Below are positions 29,493 through 37,868 of a stretch of 64,000 nucleotides of DNA, in pieces (positions within the stretch are counted from its first letter, which is position 1; the number at the start of each line of letters is the position of its first letter). Source of the stretch: Nocardia abscessus NBRC 100374 (lineage in GTDB: Bacteria > Actinomycetota > Actinomycetes > Mycobacteriales > Mycobacteriaceae). A program made the translations under genes and the position numbers. Below the pieces are notes generated by a model, which searched no databases, was not told where the DNA came from, and saw nothing but the letters and a program-made list of their open reading frames with translations. The DNA is taken from contig NZ_BAFP01000039.1 of assembly GCF_000308455.1 (NCBI RefSeq), forward strand, positions 1 to 64,000, read 5' to 3'.

Positions 29493-29810
29493 ATGATCGG
29501 GAAATTCGAAAGCAACAAGGATCTCATTCAGGAATTGACGTCCTCCGGCGCCCGGCACGTGGGCAATATCGCGAACATCATCACGGGCACCGTCGCCGAG
29601 GTCACCCGGGAGATCGGTGAGTGGATCACCGACGCGATCGAGATGAACGAGGCGGCCGCCGCGGCTCGCCGGGACGCCGAGGCGCAGCAGGATCTCGAGC
29701 ACGACCTCGGTGCGGAGACCGAAGTAACGGTCACGAAGCCGCCGGTCGCCGAGACGGAGGGGTTCCTCGACGCCGAAGTCGTCGAGCCGGGGGTCGACGA
29801 GCCGCGCTGA
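29493..29810 (+). CDS. Small unknown protein coupled to the desaturase gene
   Basis: I do not recognise this 105-residue protein. Its ATG begins directly after the desaturase stop (TGAATG), so translation is probably coupled. Residues 1-50 form an amphipathic helical region (DLIQELTSSGARHVGNIAN and ITGTVAEVTREIGEWITDAI), followed by a coiled-coil-like Glu/Ala/Arg stretch and an acidic Val/Glu/Pro-rich tail. There is no signal peptide. An accessory role for the membrane desaturase is inferred from position only. The stop codon abuts that of the convergent DUF4254 gene (TGATCA). Confidence 0.75.
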   Translation: MIGKFESNKDLIQELTSSGARHVGNIANIITGTVAEVTREIGEWITDAIEMNEAAAAARRDAEAQQDLEHDLGAETEVTVTKPPVAETEGFLDAEVVEPGVDEPR

Positions 29811-30341
29811 TCACCACACCGGCAGCCTGCGCCGGTGTGCGACGACGTCGGCGATCAGATCCTGATAGCCGTCGATCAGCTCGGCCAGCCTGGTCCACTG
29901 CAGGTGGGCTTCCCCGCCCGCCTGCATCGGATGCGGCCGAGTCGTGATCTCGTCGCCCAAAGAGTGTCGAGCCGCAACCCATTTCGCCGCAATTCGATCG
30001 ATGACCGCCCCGAGCGTTTCGGTGTGCAGTGAGGCGCCCTCTCGGTGCTGCACGTTCGCCGCGACCCAGGCGTCGATCCGGCCGACCCACTCGGCGCGGC
30101 AGCCGTCGATGTCCTCCACTTGCCGGCTGCACGCCGCGACATGAGTGCTGGAGGCCCCCGGTGCGTGCGCTCGCTCGAGTGCCCGCTGCCGCCGCTCGTG
30201 GCACTCGACGAGTTTCCGGGCGGCGTGCAGCACGCTGTGCAGGTGCTGGTCCTCGCCGGGTTCGCGAATCGCGCGAAACAGGGCGGCGGGCGGTGGCAGC
30301 TCCTCGGCTCCGAAACTGCGCTGAGCGTATTCGGTGGGCAT
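29811..30341 (-). CDS. DUF4254 protein
   Basis: A 176-residue soluble helical protein of the DUF4254 family, found in Nocardia and mycobacteria. Conserved features include LVECHERRQRALERA, the IDRIAAKWVAA segment and LAELIDGYQDLIADVVAHRRRLPVW at the C terminus (shown in part). The ATG at 30341 has AGAGG at good distance; a longer frame upstream lacks support. The function is unknown. The many conserved charged residues and His/Glu pairs would allow metal or ligand binding, but nothing visible proves it. Confidence 0.8.
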   Translation of the reverse strand: MPTEYAQRSFGAEELPPPAALFRAIREPGEDQHLHSVLHAARKLVECHERRQRALERAHAPGASSTHVAACSRQVEDIDGCRAEWVGRIDAWVAANVQHREGASLHTETLGAVIDRIAAKWVAARHSLGDEITTRPHPMQAGGEAHLQWTRLAELIDGYQDLIADVVAHRRRLPVW

Positions 30342-30723
30342 GGCATACCTCTGCGACACGATGAATCCTGGGTACGCCAGGGCCGAGGGGGATTTCGGGG
30401 AGGGGCGCCCCTCGGCTCCGGCGCAGTCCCGCAACCGGACGCCATCCCACGGTCCACCAGCACGGCAGAGAAACCGGGAAATCCGCGACGATGCGAGAGA
30501 AGACGGTCCGGAATATCGGGACACTTTCAGGAAAGCGCGGTAGCGGAATCGGCGCAATACTCTGCCGGACGAATCCGAAAGCTGCCGGGAAATCGTTATG
30601 TTCCGTTACGGATCGGTCACCCGGTCCGCGCCCGCGGCAAGCGCATCCGCCAATTAGCGAGCGCACGATGGGCAACCGATCCGATCCGACCGCTGCGCGT
30701 GGCCGCCCGATCCGCTAGCCTCG
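30342..30723. other. Intergenic region between DUF4254 and an unknown gene
   Basis: I see no gene in this 382-nt divergent spacer. It should hold the DUF4254 promoter. TAGCCT at 30716-30721 may be the -10 box for the rightward gene. The sequence is less GC-rich than its neighbours and overlapping frames lack the local codon bias. Confidence 0.5.
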
Positions 30724-31050
30724 GTGTTCGTGCCCGCCTACGTGTCATCGCCGGAGTTGACATTCGGCTTCATGTTCGCGCTGGAAGATCCCGAGCGAAT
30801 CGCGGAGGTCGTGCGCAACCTGATCGTCCGCAAGACGGTCTCCGTCTTCCGGCTGGCCCGGCTGTCCGATGATGACGGCCCGCCGGAGCGCTACGTGGTC
30901 AACTGGGCGGTCATCCCACAGATCTCGATCACCACCGCCGCGCCGGATCAAGAGGAGTTGCGGGCCACCCGCACCATGCTGGTCAACGCCTTCCTCAGCG
31001 AGGAAGGCGAGGTCAGCCTGTATTCGGCGCAGGCGAACGGACCTGCCTGA
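30724..31050 (+). CDS. Small hypothetical protein
   Basis: I do not recognise this 108-residue protein. It reads as a compact mixed alpha/beta domain (LTFGFMFALEDPERIAEVV, KTVSVFRLARL, NWAVIPQISITT) with no signal or membrane segment. A TAGCCT box at 30716-30721 suits a leaderless start at GTG 30730 slightly better than GTG 30724; the difference is two residues. Codon use supports coding. It may be lineage-specific. Confidence 0.6.
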   Translation: MFVPAYVSSPELTFGFMFALEDPERIAEVVRNLIVRKTVSVFRLARLSDDDGPPERYVVNWAVIPQISITTAAPDQEELRATRTMLVNAFLSEEGEVSLYSAQANGPA

Positions 31051-31298
31051 CCGGATCGTCCGTAGGGCCGGAAACCATTGGCCCACAGAATCTTCCGGTT
31101 GAGCTGTGCTCCACGGGCGCGCGCGGGCCGTCATCACGCCGAGATCGGCCGCGCTCAGCGGCTCGCATGGAATAGGCCGCTGCTCAATGTGAGTCGGGCT
31201 CTGTGTCTCCCACCGGCCGCCGTGCACCCCTATTCGTTGGCGTGTCGGTATCAGATGGTGCCGTTCCCGATCGGCCGGATACGCGACAATCAGGACAC

Positions 31299-31314
31299 TG
31301 TGGCTTGGATCACA
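31299..31314. promoter_or_regulatory. Crp/GlxR-like site TGTGGCTTGGATCACA
   Basis: The 16-mer fits TGTGA-N6-TCACA with one mismatch. It ends 22 nt before the ATG of the DUF4389 gene, close to where transcription should start, so a bound protein would more likely repress than activate. Confidence 0.5.
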
Positions 31315-31336
31315 GCAACCGTGAGGAGCGTCGATC

Positions 31337-32008
31337 ATGGAACTCGAGAAGCCCGTCGTGCCGCCCGACCCGATTCGCGTCCGGGGCGATCTGGACCCCG
31401 CGCTGTCGCGGTGGATGTGGCTGGTCAAGTGGCTACTGGCCATACCGCACTACGTCGTGTTGTTCTTCCTGCACGTCGCGTACGTGGTCCTCACGATCGT
31501 CGCCTTCTTCGCGATCCTGATCACCGGCAGGTACCCACGCAAGCTGTTCGACTTCAACGTCGGCGTCATGCGCTGGGGGTGGCGGGTGAGCTTCTACGCG
31601 CTCTCGGTGCTCGGCACCGACAAGTATCCGCCGTTCAGTCTGCGGCCGGACGCGGACTACCCGGCCGACCTGGAGATCGACTATCCGGAAACGCTGCACC
31701 GCGGACTGGTGCTGGTGAAGTGGTGGCTGCTGGCCATTCCGCACTATCTCATCGTCGGCGCGGCGGTGAGCGGCGGCCTCTTGATCGGAGGCGGTGACGA
31801 GTGGGGCGGCGCCTCGATCTCGTTGCTGGGCATCCTGCTGATCGTCGCGCTGATCGCGTTGCTGTTCACGGCGCGCTACCCGCAGGGCGTCTACGACTTC
31901 GTGATGGGCCTCAATCGCTGGATCATCCGCGTGCAGGCCTATGCCGGTCTGATGCGGGACGAGTACCCGCCCTTCCGTCTCGACCAGGGAGCCCGCGAGG
32001 CCGACTGA
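31337..32008 (+). CDS. DUF4389 membrane protein
   Basis: A 223-residue membrane protein with two related halves, each with a WLLAIPHY motif before or within a hydrophobic segment (WLVKWLLAIPHYVVLFF and VKWWLLAIPHYLIVG), then YPRKLFDF or YPQGVYDF and a YPPF motif. This internal duplication is typical of DUF4389. The function is unknown. The ATG has GAGGAG 8 nt upstream. A Crp-like site lies close to the start. Confidence 0.85.
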   Translation: MELEKPVVPPDPIRVRGDLDPALSRWMWLVKWLLAIPHYVVLFFLHVAYVVLTIVAFFAILITGRYPRKLFDFNVGVMRWGWRVSFYALSVLGTDKYPPFSLRPDADYPADLEIDYPETLHRGLVLVKWWLLAIPHYLIVGAAVSGGLLIGGGDEWGGASISLLGILLIVALIALLFTARYPQGVYDFVMGLNRWIIRVQAYAGLMRDEYPPFRLDQGAREAD

Positions 32009-32045
32009 ATCGGCAGCGCCGACCGCATCGAGTCCGCCCGCCGCC

Positions 32046-33032
32046 TCAGCGGGCGGACTCGTATATCCGCCGGACCACGTCCTCGATCTCGGGCTCTTCG
32101 ATCGACAGGTCCCGGACTTCGGCGCGGTCGGACACGGCGGCCAGCAGTTGCGCGGCGGTGATCTCTTCCGGATCGAAGGCCAGCCGCTGCCGCATGCCGT
32201 CGCCTTCGGTGCCCAGCAGTTGAGCCGCGGGGAGATCATCGAGGTCCGGCGCCGGTTCGGCCAAGTCGACCACCAGGACCCGGCGCGCGCCGACCGTGGC
32301 CGCCAAGCCGGTGAGCGAGCCGTCGTACACCAGGCGGCCGTGGTCGGCGACGAGCACTCGTCCGCAGAGCCGTTCGATGTCACCCATGTCGTGCGTGGTG
32401 AGCAGCAGGGTCGTACCGCGCTCGGCGCGTTCGGCCCGGAGGAACTCGCGCAGCCGCTGCTTGGACAGCACGTCGAGGCCGATCGTGGGCTCGTCCAGGA
32501 TCACCAGCTCGGGTGAATGCAGCAGCGCGGCGGCCACTTCCGCGCGCATGCGCTGGCCCAGCGACAGCTGCCGCACCGGTGTGTCGAGGGTGTCGGCCAT
32601 TTCCAGTTGCTCGATCAGTTCGTGTGCGCGCTTGCGTGCGGCCTGCGGCGCCAACCGGTGGATCGCGGCCAGGATCGCGAACGATTCGCGCAGCGGCAGA
32701 TCCCACCACAGCTGCGAGCGTTGGCCGAACACCACGCCGATCCGCCCGGCCAGTTCGCGGCGCTGCCGCACCGGGTCCAGACCGCAGGTGCGCACGGCGC
32801 CGGAGCTGGGCACCAGGATGCCGGTGAGCATCTTGATGGTGGTGGACTTGCCCGCACCGTTGGCGCCGATGTAGCCGACGGCGGCGCCCCGCTCGATCCG
32901 GACGGTCATCCGGTCGACCGCGGTGAGCGTCTCCCGCCGCCTGCGCCAGCGGTTGCCGTCCTTGCGATACAGGGTGAACTGCCTGGTCAGTTCGTTCATG
33001 TCGATGATCGCCTCCGGACGCCCCGTCCTCAT
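32046..33032 (-). CDS. ABC-2 exporter ATP-binding protein
   Basis: The ATPase of a three-gene ABC exporter. The 328-residue protein has Walker A GANGAGKS (56-63), a signature LSLGQRMR and Walker B LVILDEPTIGLD, then a C-terminal extension of about 90 residues seen in drug and polysaccharide-type ABC-2 exporters. The ATG at 33032 overlaps the upstream permease stop as ATGA, so the genes are translationally coupled. The substrate is unknown. Confidence 0.9.
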   Translation of the reverse strand: MRTGRPEAIIDMNELTRQFTLYRKDGNRWRRRRETLTAVDRMTVRIERGAAVGYIGANGAGKSTTIKMLTGILVPSSGAVRTCGLDPVRQRRELAGRIGVVFGQRSQLWWDLPLRESFAILAAIHRLAPQAARKRAHELIEQLEMADTLDTPVRQLSLGQRMRAEVAAALLHSPELVILDEPTIGLDVLSKQRLREFLRAERAERGTTLLLTTHDMGDIERLCGRVLVADHGRLVYDGSLTGLAATVGARRVLVVDLAEPAPDLDDLPAAQLLGTEGDGMRQRLAFDPEEITAAQLLAAVSDRAEVRDLSIEEPEIEDVVRRIYESAR

Positions 33033-33856
33033 CCGCCGCCTCCCTGGTAGTGCCGTGTGCCTGATCGCCACAGACCCAGTGCCAGCAGCCAGACCCACAG
33101 TGCGGCGACCGGCGTCAACCAGGCCAGCCAGGCGGGCAGCAGCGGCGGCCCGGGTAGTCCCAGCAGTGCGAGGGTGGGGAGGTAGGCCGTGAACGACACC
33201 GGGATGGCGAACCCGAACAGCAGCCGCATCGGGGTGGGGAACACCGACGCCGGTTGCGTCGCCGCGAACGAGCCGCCGTAGGTGAAGCTGTTGGTGAGTT
33301 CGGAGCCGTCGATCAGATAGAACTGCAACCCGGCCGCGCAGACGAACATCCCACCGAACAACGCGATGCCGCCGACGAGCGTGAGCGTCAGCAGCGCGGC
33401 CGTGGCCGAGGACCACTCGATGTCGTTGCGCGCCAGGCCGACTGCGAGCGCGACGATCGAGACCGAAGCGCGAGCGAACCTGCGCAGCGAGATGTCGCTG
33501 GTGATCAGTTGCAGCAGGAGCGGTTGCGGCCGAAGATGATAGGCGTCGAGCTGGCCCATCCTGATCAGTACCGGCAATGTGTCCAGGTGCCCGAACAGCA
33601 CTTGGGACAGGGCGAAACTCGAGTGGCTCAGCCCGAACAGCAGCAGTGCCGCGTCCAGGTCGATCCCGCCGAGGACGCGCGCGGTGCGGAAGATCAGCCA
33701 CACTTCGGCCAATTCGACCAAGCCCACGATGAAGGCGCTCAAAATCTCGGTGGCGAAGGACAACCGGTAACTGCGCTGGGCTCGGATCCTGGAGCGCAAC
33801 ACCGCCACGTAGGGCGTCGACCACGACCCGGCGCGCGGGGACGCGACCTCAACCAC
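33029..33856 (-). CDS. ABC-2 type permease
   Basis: A 275-residue inner-membrane subunit with about six hydrophobic segments (for example AFIVGLVELAEVWLIF, LLTLTLVGGIALFGGMFV and WLTPVAALWVWLLALGLW). It belongs to the ABC-2/DUF990-like permeases. The GTG at 33856 follows GGAGG at 6-nt spacing and overlaps the end of the preceding permease gene by 8 nt. It pairs with the neighbouring permease to form a heterodimeric channel. Confidence 0.87.
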   Translation of the reverse strand: MVEVASPRAGSWSTPYVAVLRSRIRAQRSYRLSFATEILSAFIVGLVELAEVWLIFRTARVLGGIDLDAALLLFGLSHSSFALSQVLFGHLDTLPVLIRMGQLDAYHLRPQPLLLQLITSDISLRRFARASVSIVALAVGLARNDIEWSSATAALLTLTLVGGIALFGGMFVCAAGLQFYLIDGSELTNSFTYGGSFAATQPASVFPTPMRLLFGFAIPVSFTAYLPTLALLGLPGPPLLPAWLAWLTPVAALWVWLLALGLWRSGTRHYQGGGG

Positions 33857-34703
33857 CCTGTACCTCCAGCCTGCGCCGCCCGGCGACCAGGAGCACGCGC
33901 CCGGCGATTCCGGCCACCAGCACCCAGAACACCTGCACACCGACGACCGAGAGCGCCTCTGCGCCGGTGACCCGCCCCGAGAGCACGTCGACCGGAGACT
34001 GCAGGATCGAGGGGAAAGGCGTGGCGGCCGCGATCGCGCCCAGCCACGAAGGGAACATGTGCACCGGCACGAACAGTCCGGCCAGGAAGGTGCCCGAGGT
34101 GTAGTAGAGCAGGCGGATGCCGCGGGTCTCCACGACCCAGAATCCGATCAGCACCATGACGAACCGGCACAGGAACGAAACCACCACCGCCAGCAGCACG
34201 CTCACCACGCCGAGCAGGTACGGGCCGGGCGTGACCGGCATCGCCAGGCCGAAGGTGAGCGTGCCGACCAGCACGCTCGGCACCCCGCGCGGCAGGAAGG
34301 TGCACGCCGCTCGCCCGAGATCGTCGGCGAGATAACCACACTGGATATCGACCGGGCGCAGGAAATCGATCGCGATGTCGCCGTTCTTGACCCGATCGTC
34401 CAGCTGTCCCAGCGGTCCCATGAACTGCATCGCGCCGAGCAGCCCCTGCGAGAGCCACACGTACGCGCCGATGCTGCCCTGGTCGTATCCGCCGAAGTCG
34501 CCCGCGGCCTCCACCGCGGCCATCAGGACGGCCGCGCGGACGAACCCGAACACGCAGTTGGTGAACAGCCCCGCGAACATGGCCAGTTTGTATTGCCACT
34601 GCCTGCGGAATCCGGCGCCCACGAGCGATGCGTAGAGGGCGACGGCGCTGCGAAATCTTTTCCCGACGGCACGCTGTCCGCCCCCCTCCGGTCTGCCGCG
34701 CAC
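33849..34703 (-). CDS. ABC-2 type permease, first gene of the exporter operon
   Basis: A 284-residue inner-membrane protein with about six hydrophobic segments, an N-terminal cytoplasmic tail (GKRFRSAVALYASLVGAGFR) and a conserved NGDIAIDFLRPVD loop seen in ABC-2/DUF990-like subunits. The GTG at 34703 has no ribosome-binding site, but TAAAGT lies 9 nt upstream on the reverse strand, so it may be leaderless. The order permease, permease, ATPase with overlapping ends points to one complex. Confidence 0.86.
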   Translation of the reverse strand: MRGRPEGGGQRAVGKRFRSAVALYASLVGAGFRRQWQYKLAMFAGLFTNCVFGFVRAAVLMAAVEAAGDFGGYDQGSIGAYVWLSQGLLGAMQFMGPLGQLDDRVKNGDIAIDFLRPVDIQCGYLADDLGRAACTFLPRGVPSVLVGTLTFGLAMPVTPGPYLLGVVSVLLAVVVSFLCRFVMVLIGFWVVETRGIRLLYYTSGTFLAGLFVPVHMFPSWLGAIAAATPFPSILQSPVDVLSGRVTGAEALSVVGVQVFWVLVAGIAGRVLLVAGRRRLEVQGG

Positions 34704-34712
34704 AAGAGTTTG

Positions 34713-34718
34713 ACTTTA
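34713..34718 (-). promoter_or_regulatory. Candidate -10 box (TAAAGT) for the ABC exporter operon
   Basis: On the reverse strand TAAAGT ends 9 nt before the GTG at 34703, and a weak TTCCCC lies 17 nt further upstream at the -35 position. Confidence 0.4.
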
Positions 34719-34849
34719 CTGACCCCGGTGAGCGCGGGGAAGGCTTCGGCGCTGTTTGCGGAAAAGCGCCACATCCAGCCGTCTACGGTGTTAGAAACAC
34801 TGGCACTTCAGATTTTGGAGCGCTCGCGCACGACGAGTAAGGATCGCCG

Positions 34850-35285
34850 ATGACCGTCGCCGAGATGACTGTTTTCGAGGCACTCGAATCAGTGGGCGCC
34901 CGGCGAGCACGACGGCACCTTCCGCGGCAACAACGCGGCTTTCGTCACCGGTCGCGTAGCGCTCGAACACTATTGGTCGGATTCCGCACTCGAACGCGCG
35001 ACTCTCGTCAAGGGGGAGCGGATCGTGCGGGCGCTGAGTGAGCTTGCGGTGGCGTTCCCGGGCGTCACGACGCGCGGGCGGGGCCTGGTGCACGGTGTCG
35101 TCTCCGGGGACGCGTCGTTGGCGGAGAAGGTCGGTCAGGCCGCTTTCGACCGCGGTTTGCTCGTGGAGACCTCGGGTTCGGCGGACGAGGTGATCAAGCT
35201 GATGCCGCCGTTGACGATCACCGGCGAGGAAATCGATCACGGCATCCACCTGCTGACGGTAGCGATGGAGGCGGTCTGCGGCTGA
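34850..35285 (+). pseudogene. ectB: Internally deleted ectB remnant (diaminobutyrate-2-oxoglutarate aminotransferase)
   Basis: EctB makes L-2,4-diaminobutyrate for ectoine synthesis and normally has about 420 residues. Here the first 14 residues (MTVAEMTVFEALES, 34850-34891) are joined, in a different reading frame, to the last 128 residues (from 34899): PGEHDGTFRGNNAAFVTG, LEHYWSDSALERA, RGRGLVHG, ETSGSADEVIKLMPPLTI and the normal end. About 280 central residues, including the PLP-binding lysine, are missing, and the junction is out of frame. An AAGGA ribosome-binding site remains before the ATG. I found no ectA or ectC next to it. The enzyme cannot be active; a functional copy may exist elsewhere. 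Confidence 0.88.
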
Positions 35286-35306
35286 CACGTCGCATCGACG
35301 TGTTTC
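35285..35306 (+). terminator. Small hairpin with T run after the ectB remnant
   Basis: ACACGTCG and CGACGTGT (35285-35292 and 35296-35303) form an 8-bp stem with a CAT loop, followed by TTT. It starts at the ectB stop codon. Confidence 0.6.
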
Positions 35307-35499
35307 GGAAGTCTCGCAGCGCTGCCCACCGGCGTGCCGTCGACGTCGGTCGCGCCGCCGCTCGGGGTACGGCCAGGTCCTGATCGGGGGAAGTCCGGTC
35401 CTGCAACCGGCTCGCAAGTCTCGGAGTGGCCGCGGCTGGATCGCCGGCACTGCCCTGGCGGTGCGATGCATCGAACGAAAATTTCTTCGTGTTTGAGCG

Positions 35500-35553
35500 A
35501 CCCGCTGCGCGGGTAATAGCACTGGAGACCCGCATAGCTGCAGGTCTCCAGTG
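35500..35553 (-). terminator. Tandem hairpins downstream of tRNA-Arg
   Basis: An 11-bp stem (35520-35530 with 35543-35553) lies next to the tRNA 3' end, followed on the reverse strand by a second hairpin (ACCCGC/GCGGGT, 35500-35514). No clear U run follows the first; A/T-rich sequence follows the second. Termination or 3' processing is plausible. Confidence 0.5.
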
Positions 35554-35558
35554 TGCTG

Positions 35559-35632
35559 CGCCCCCGGCAGGAATCGAACCTGCGACCTAGGGATTAGAAG
35601 GCCCTTGCTCTATCCAACTGAGCTACGGAGGC
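35559..35632 (-). tRNA. tRNA-Arg(TCT)
   Basis: The reverse strand gives a 74-nt tRNA with acceptor stem GCCTCCG/CGGGGGC, D arm AGCTCAGTTGGATAGAGC, anticodon loop CTTCTAA (anticodon TCT) and T loop GGTTCGATTCC. The discriminator is G. The ectB remnant and accessory genes lie on its 3' side. Confidence 0.95.
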
Positions 35633-35821
35633 AGCGGGTTCCACGATGGCCGACATTGGCCGTGCTGTCCAGCGGGTCGATTATAGCGACCGTCCAGGTG
35701 CCCAGACTCTTAGCGTTAGCAACGTTTCAGCCATCCCGAGACAGTAGGTGACGCGCCCGTGGTGGTGCGCGGCCCACAATATCGGTACAAACCCGACCGG
35801 GCCACGGAATACTCGCCGAAC

Positions 35822-35827
35822 TACGCT
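35822..35827 (+). promoter_or_regulatory. Candidate -10 box (TACGCT) for leaderless CopD/CtaG gene
   Basis: TACGCT ends 7 nt before the ATG at 35835, with no ribosome-binding site between. Confidence 0.4.
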
Positions 35828-35834
35828 CAGTCGT

Positions 35835-37868
35835 ATGTCGTCCGCCGCCACCTCGTCCGTCGCTCCGGAAGCCGAGACCACCCGGTCCGGGGCGACGTTC
35901 GCGACGGTCACCGCGTTGGCGGGCGCCATCGCGGCCGTGGTGGCGGCGCTGGTGGTGGGGCTGTCGGCGGCGCAGGCACTGAGTTTGCTCGGCATTCCCG
36001 ATCCGGGCGCGCCGACCACCTACGGCCTGCCCGCGGTGCGGGCGCTCGCCGATCTTTCGGCGGCGCTGACCGTCGGTTCCCTGCTTTTCGCGGCCTTCCT
36101 CGTGCCACCGCAGCCGAACGGGCTGCTGGACGTGGGCGGGTACCGCGCGGTGCGCCGGGCGTCGAACTTCGCCGTGGTCTGGGCATGCTGCGCGGCGCTT
36201 CTCGTGCCCCTGACGGTCTCGGATACCACGGGCCAACCGGTGGGGGAGGTCCTGCGGCCGGAGGGTCTGTGGCGCGCGATCGGTCAGATCGAGCTGGCCG
36301 GAGCCTGGCGCACGACCGTGATCTTCGCCCTCATCGTCGCCGTGGGTTGCCGGCTCGCGTTGCGCTGGGGCTGGACTCCGGTCCTGCTCGGCTGCGCGAT
36401 CGCCACCATGATGCCGCTGGCGTTGACCGGGCATTCGTCCTCGGGCGGGTCGCACGACGTGGCGACCAACAGCCTGATCCTGCACCTGATCGCGTCCGCT
36501 GTCTGGGTCGGCGGCCTGTTCGCGGTGCTCGCGCACGCCTTGCGCGGCGGCGCGTACACCGACGTGGCCACGCGGCGCTTCTCGCTGACCGCCACGGTCG
36601 CGTTCGCCGTGATCGCGATCAGCGGCGTGATCAACTCCTGGGTCCGCGTGCCACCGGAGGAGCTGTTCACCAGCACCTACGGCAGGCTGGTGCTGGCCAA
36701 GGCCGCCGCGTTGGCGCTGCTGGGCGTGTTCGGCTATCTGCAGCGCCGCGCCGCACTGCCCGCTCTCGCGGCCGATCCCCGCGACCGCTCGGCGCTGGTC
36801 AGGTACGCGGGCGTGGAGGTGTTGATCTTCGCCGCGACGATCGGTCTGGCGGTCGGGCTCGGCCGCACGCCGCCACCACCCCCGGTTTCCGTCCCGACCC
36901 CCGTCGAAGTGGAACTGGGCTACGAGCTGGCCGGGCCGCCGAATCTCACCCGGATGCTGTTCGACTGGCGCTTCGATCTGATCTTCGGAACGCTGTCGCT
37001 CGTGCTGGCTGTGCTGTACCTGCTCGGGGTGCGGCGGTTGCGAGCGCGGGGTGACGCGTGGCCGGTCGGGCGCACGCTCGCCTGGCTGTCCGGTTGCGTG
37101 GTGCTGCTGGTCGCGACCTCGTCCGGAGTCGGCAGGTACTCGCCCGCGATGTTCAGCGTGCACATGGGTGCGCACATGGCGCTGTCGATGCTCGCGCCGA
37201 TCCTGTTCGCGCTGGGCGGTGCGGTGACGCTGGCGCTGCGCGCGCTGCCGCCCGCGGGCCGCGGTGGCGTGCCGGGGCCGCGCGAATGGCTCCTCGCCGC
37301 GGTGCACAACCCGGTGTCGCGTTTTCTGACCCATCCGATCGTCGCCTCGGCGATCTTCGTCGCCGGGTTCTACGCGCTGTACCTGGGCGGCATCTTCGAC
37401 ACGTACGCCGACTCGCACGCGGCCCACCTGCTGATGAACGTGCACTTCCTGCTCAGCGGCTACCTGTTCTACTGGGTGGTGATCGGCATCGATCCCAAGC
37501 CGAGGCAGGTGGAGCCGCTGACCAAGCTGGCCATGGTGTTCGGCTCGCTGCCGTTCCACGCCTTCTTCGGCGTCGCGCTGATGAGCATGACCACCGTGCT
37601 CGGCGGCTGGTTCTACCGCGGTCTCGGCCTCGGGTGGAACGGCGATCTGCTCGGCGACCAACGCACCGGCGGCAGCCTCGCCTGGGCGAGCGGTGAGGTC
37701 CCCCTGGTGGTGGTGATGCTGGCGTTGCTGATCCAATGGTCCCGCAGCGACCATCGGCTCGCGCAACGCACCGACCGAGCCGCCGAACGCGACAACGACG
37801 CCGCACTCGCCGCATACAACGCGATGTACGCCGAACTGGCCAAGCGAGATGGAGAAGTGCGTAAGTGA
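35835..37868 (+). CDS. CopD/CtaG fusion membrane protein (copper handling, cytochrome oxidase assembly)
   Basis: A 677-residue polytopic membrane protein. Residues about 20-340 are a CopD-like domain (copper resistance/transport) with multiple hydrophobic segments; residues about 370-650 are a CtaG-like domain of the caa3-oxidase assembly type. Candidate copper-binding histidines are in HMGAHM, HAAHLLMNVHFLL and LPFHAFFG. The fusion is the arrangement known for M. tuberculosis Rv0102. It presumably moves or inserts copper for the aa3 oxidase; ctaJ lies elsewhere in this window. The next gene overlaps its stop by 4 nt. Confidence 0.88.
   Translation: MSSAATSSVAPEAETTRSGATFATVTALAGAIAAVVAALVVGLSAAQALSLLGIPDPGAPTTYGLPAVRALADLSAALTVGSLLFAAFLVPPQPNGLLDVGGYRAVRRASNFAVVWACCAALLVPLTVSDTTGQPVGEVLRPEGLWRAIGQIELAGAWRTTVIFALIVAVGCRLALRWGWTPVLLGCAIATMMPLALTGHSSSGGSHDVATNSLILHLIASAVWVGGLFAVLAHALRGGAYTDVATRRFSLTATVAFAVIAISGVINSWVRVPPEELFTSTYGRLVLAKAAALALLGVFGYLQRRAALPALAADPRDRSALVRYAGVEVLIFAATIGLAVGLGRTPPPPPVSVPTPVEVELGYELAGPPNLTRMLFDWRFDLIFGTLSLVLAVLYLLGVRRLRARGDAWPVGRTLAWLSGCVVLLVATSSGVGRYSPAMFSVHMGAHMALSMLAPILFALGGAVTLALRALPPAGRGGVPGPREWLLAAVHNPVSRFLTHPIVASAIFVAGFYALYLGGIFDTYADSHAAHLLMNVHFLLSGYLFYWVVIGIDPKPRQVEPLTKLAMVFGSLPFHAFFGVALMSMTTVLGGWFYRGLGLGWNGDLLGDQRTGGSLAWASGEVPLVVVMLALLIQWSRSDHRLAQRTDRAAERDNDAALAAYNAMYAELAKRDGEVRK

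Noticed and set aside
34704..34849. Possible ectA remnant before ectB
   Set aside because: Translations in all three forward frames show nothing like the EctA acetyltransferase end.
35307..35499. Possible ectC remnant after ectB
   Set aside because: No EctC-like cupin motifs appear in any frame.
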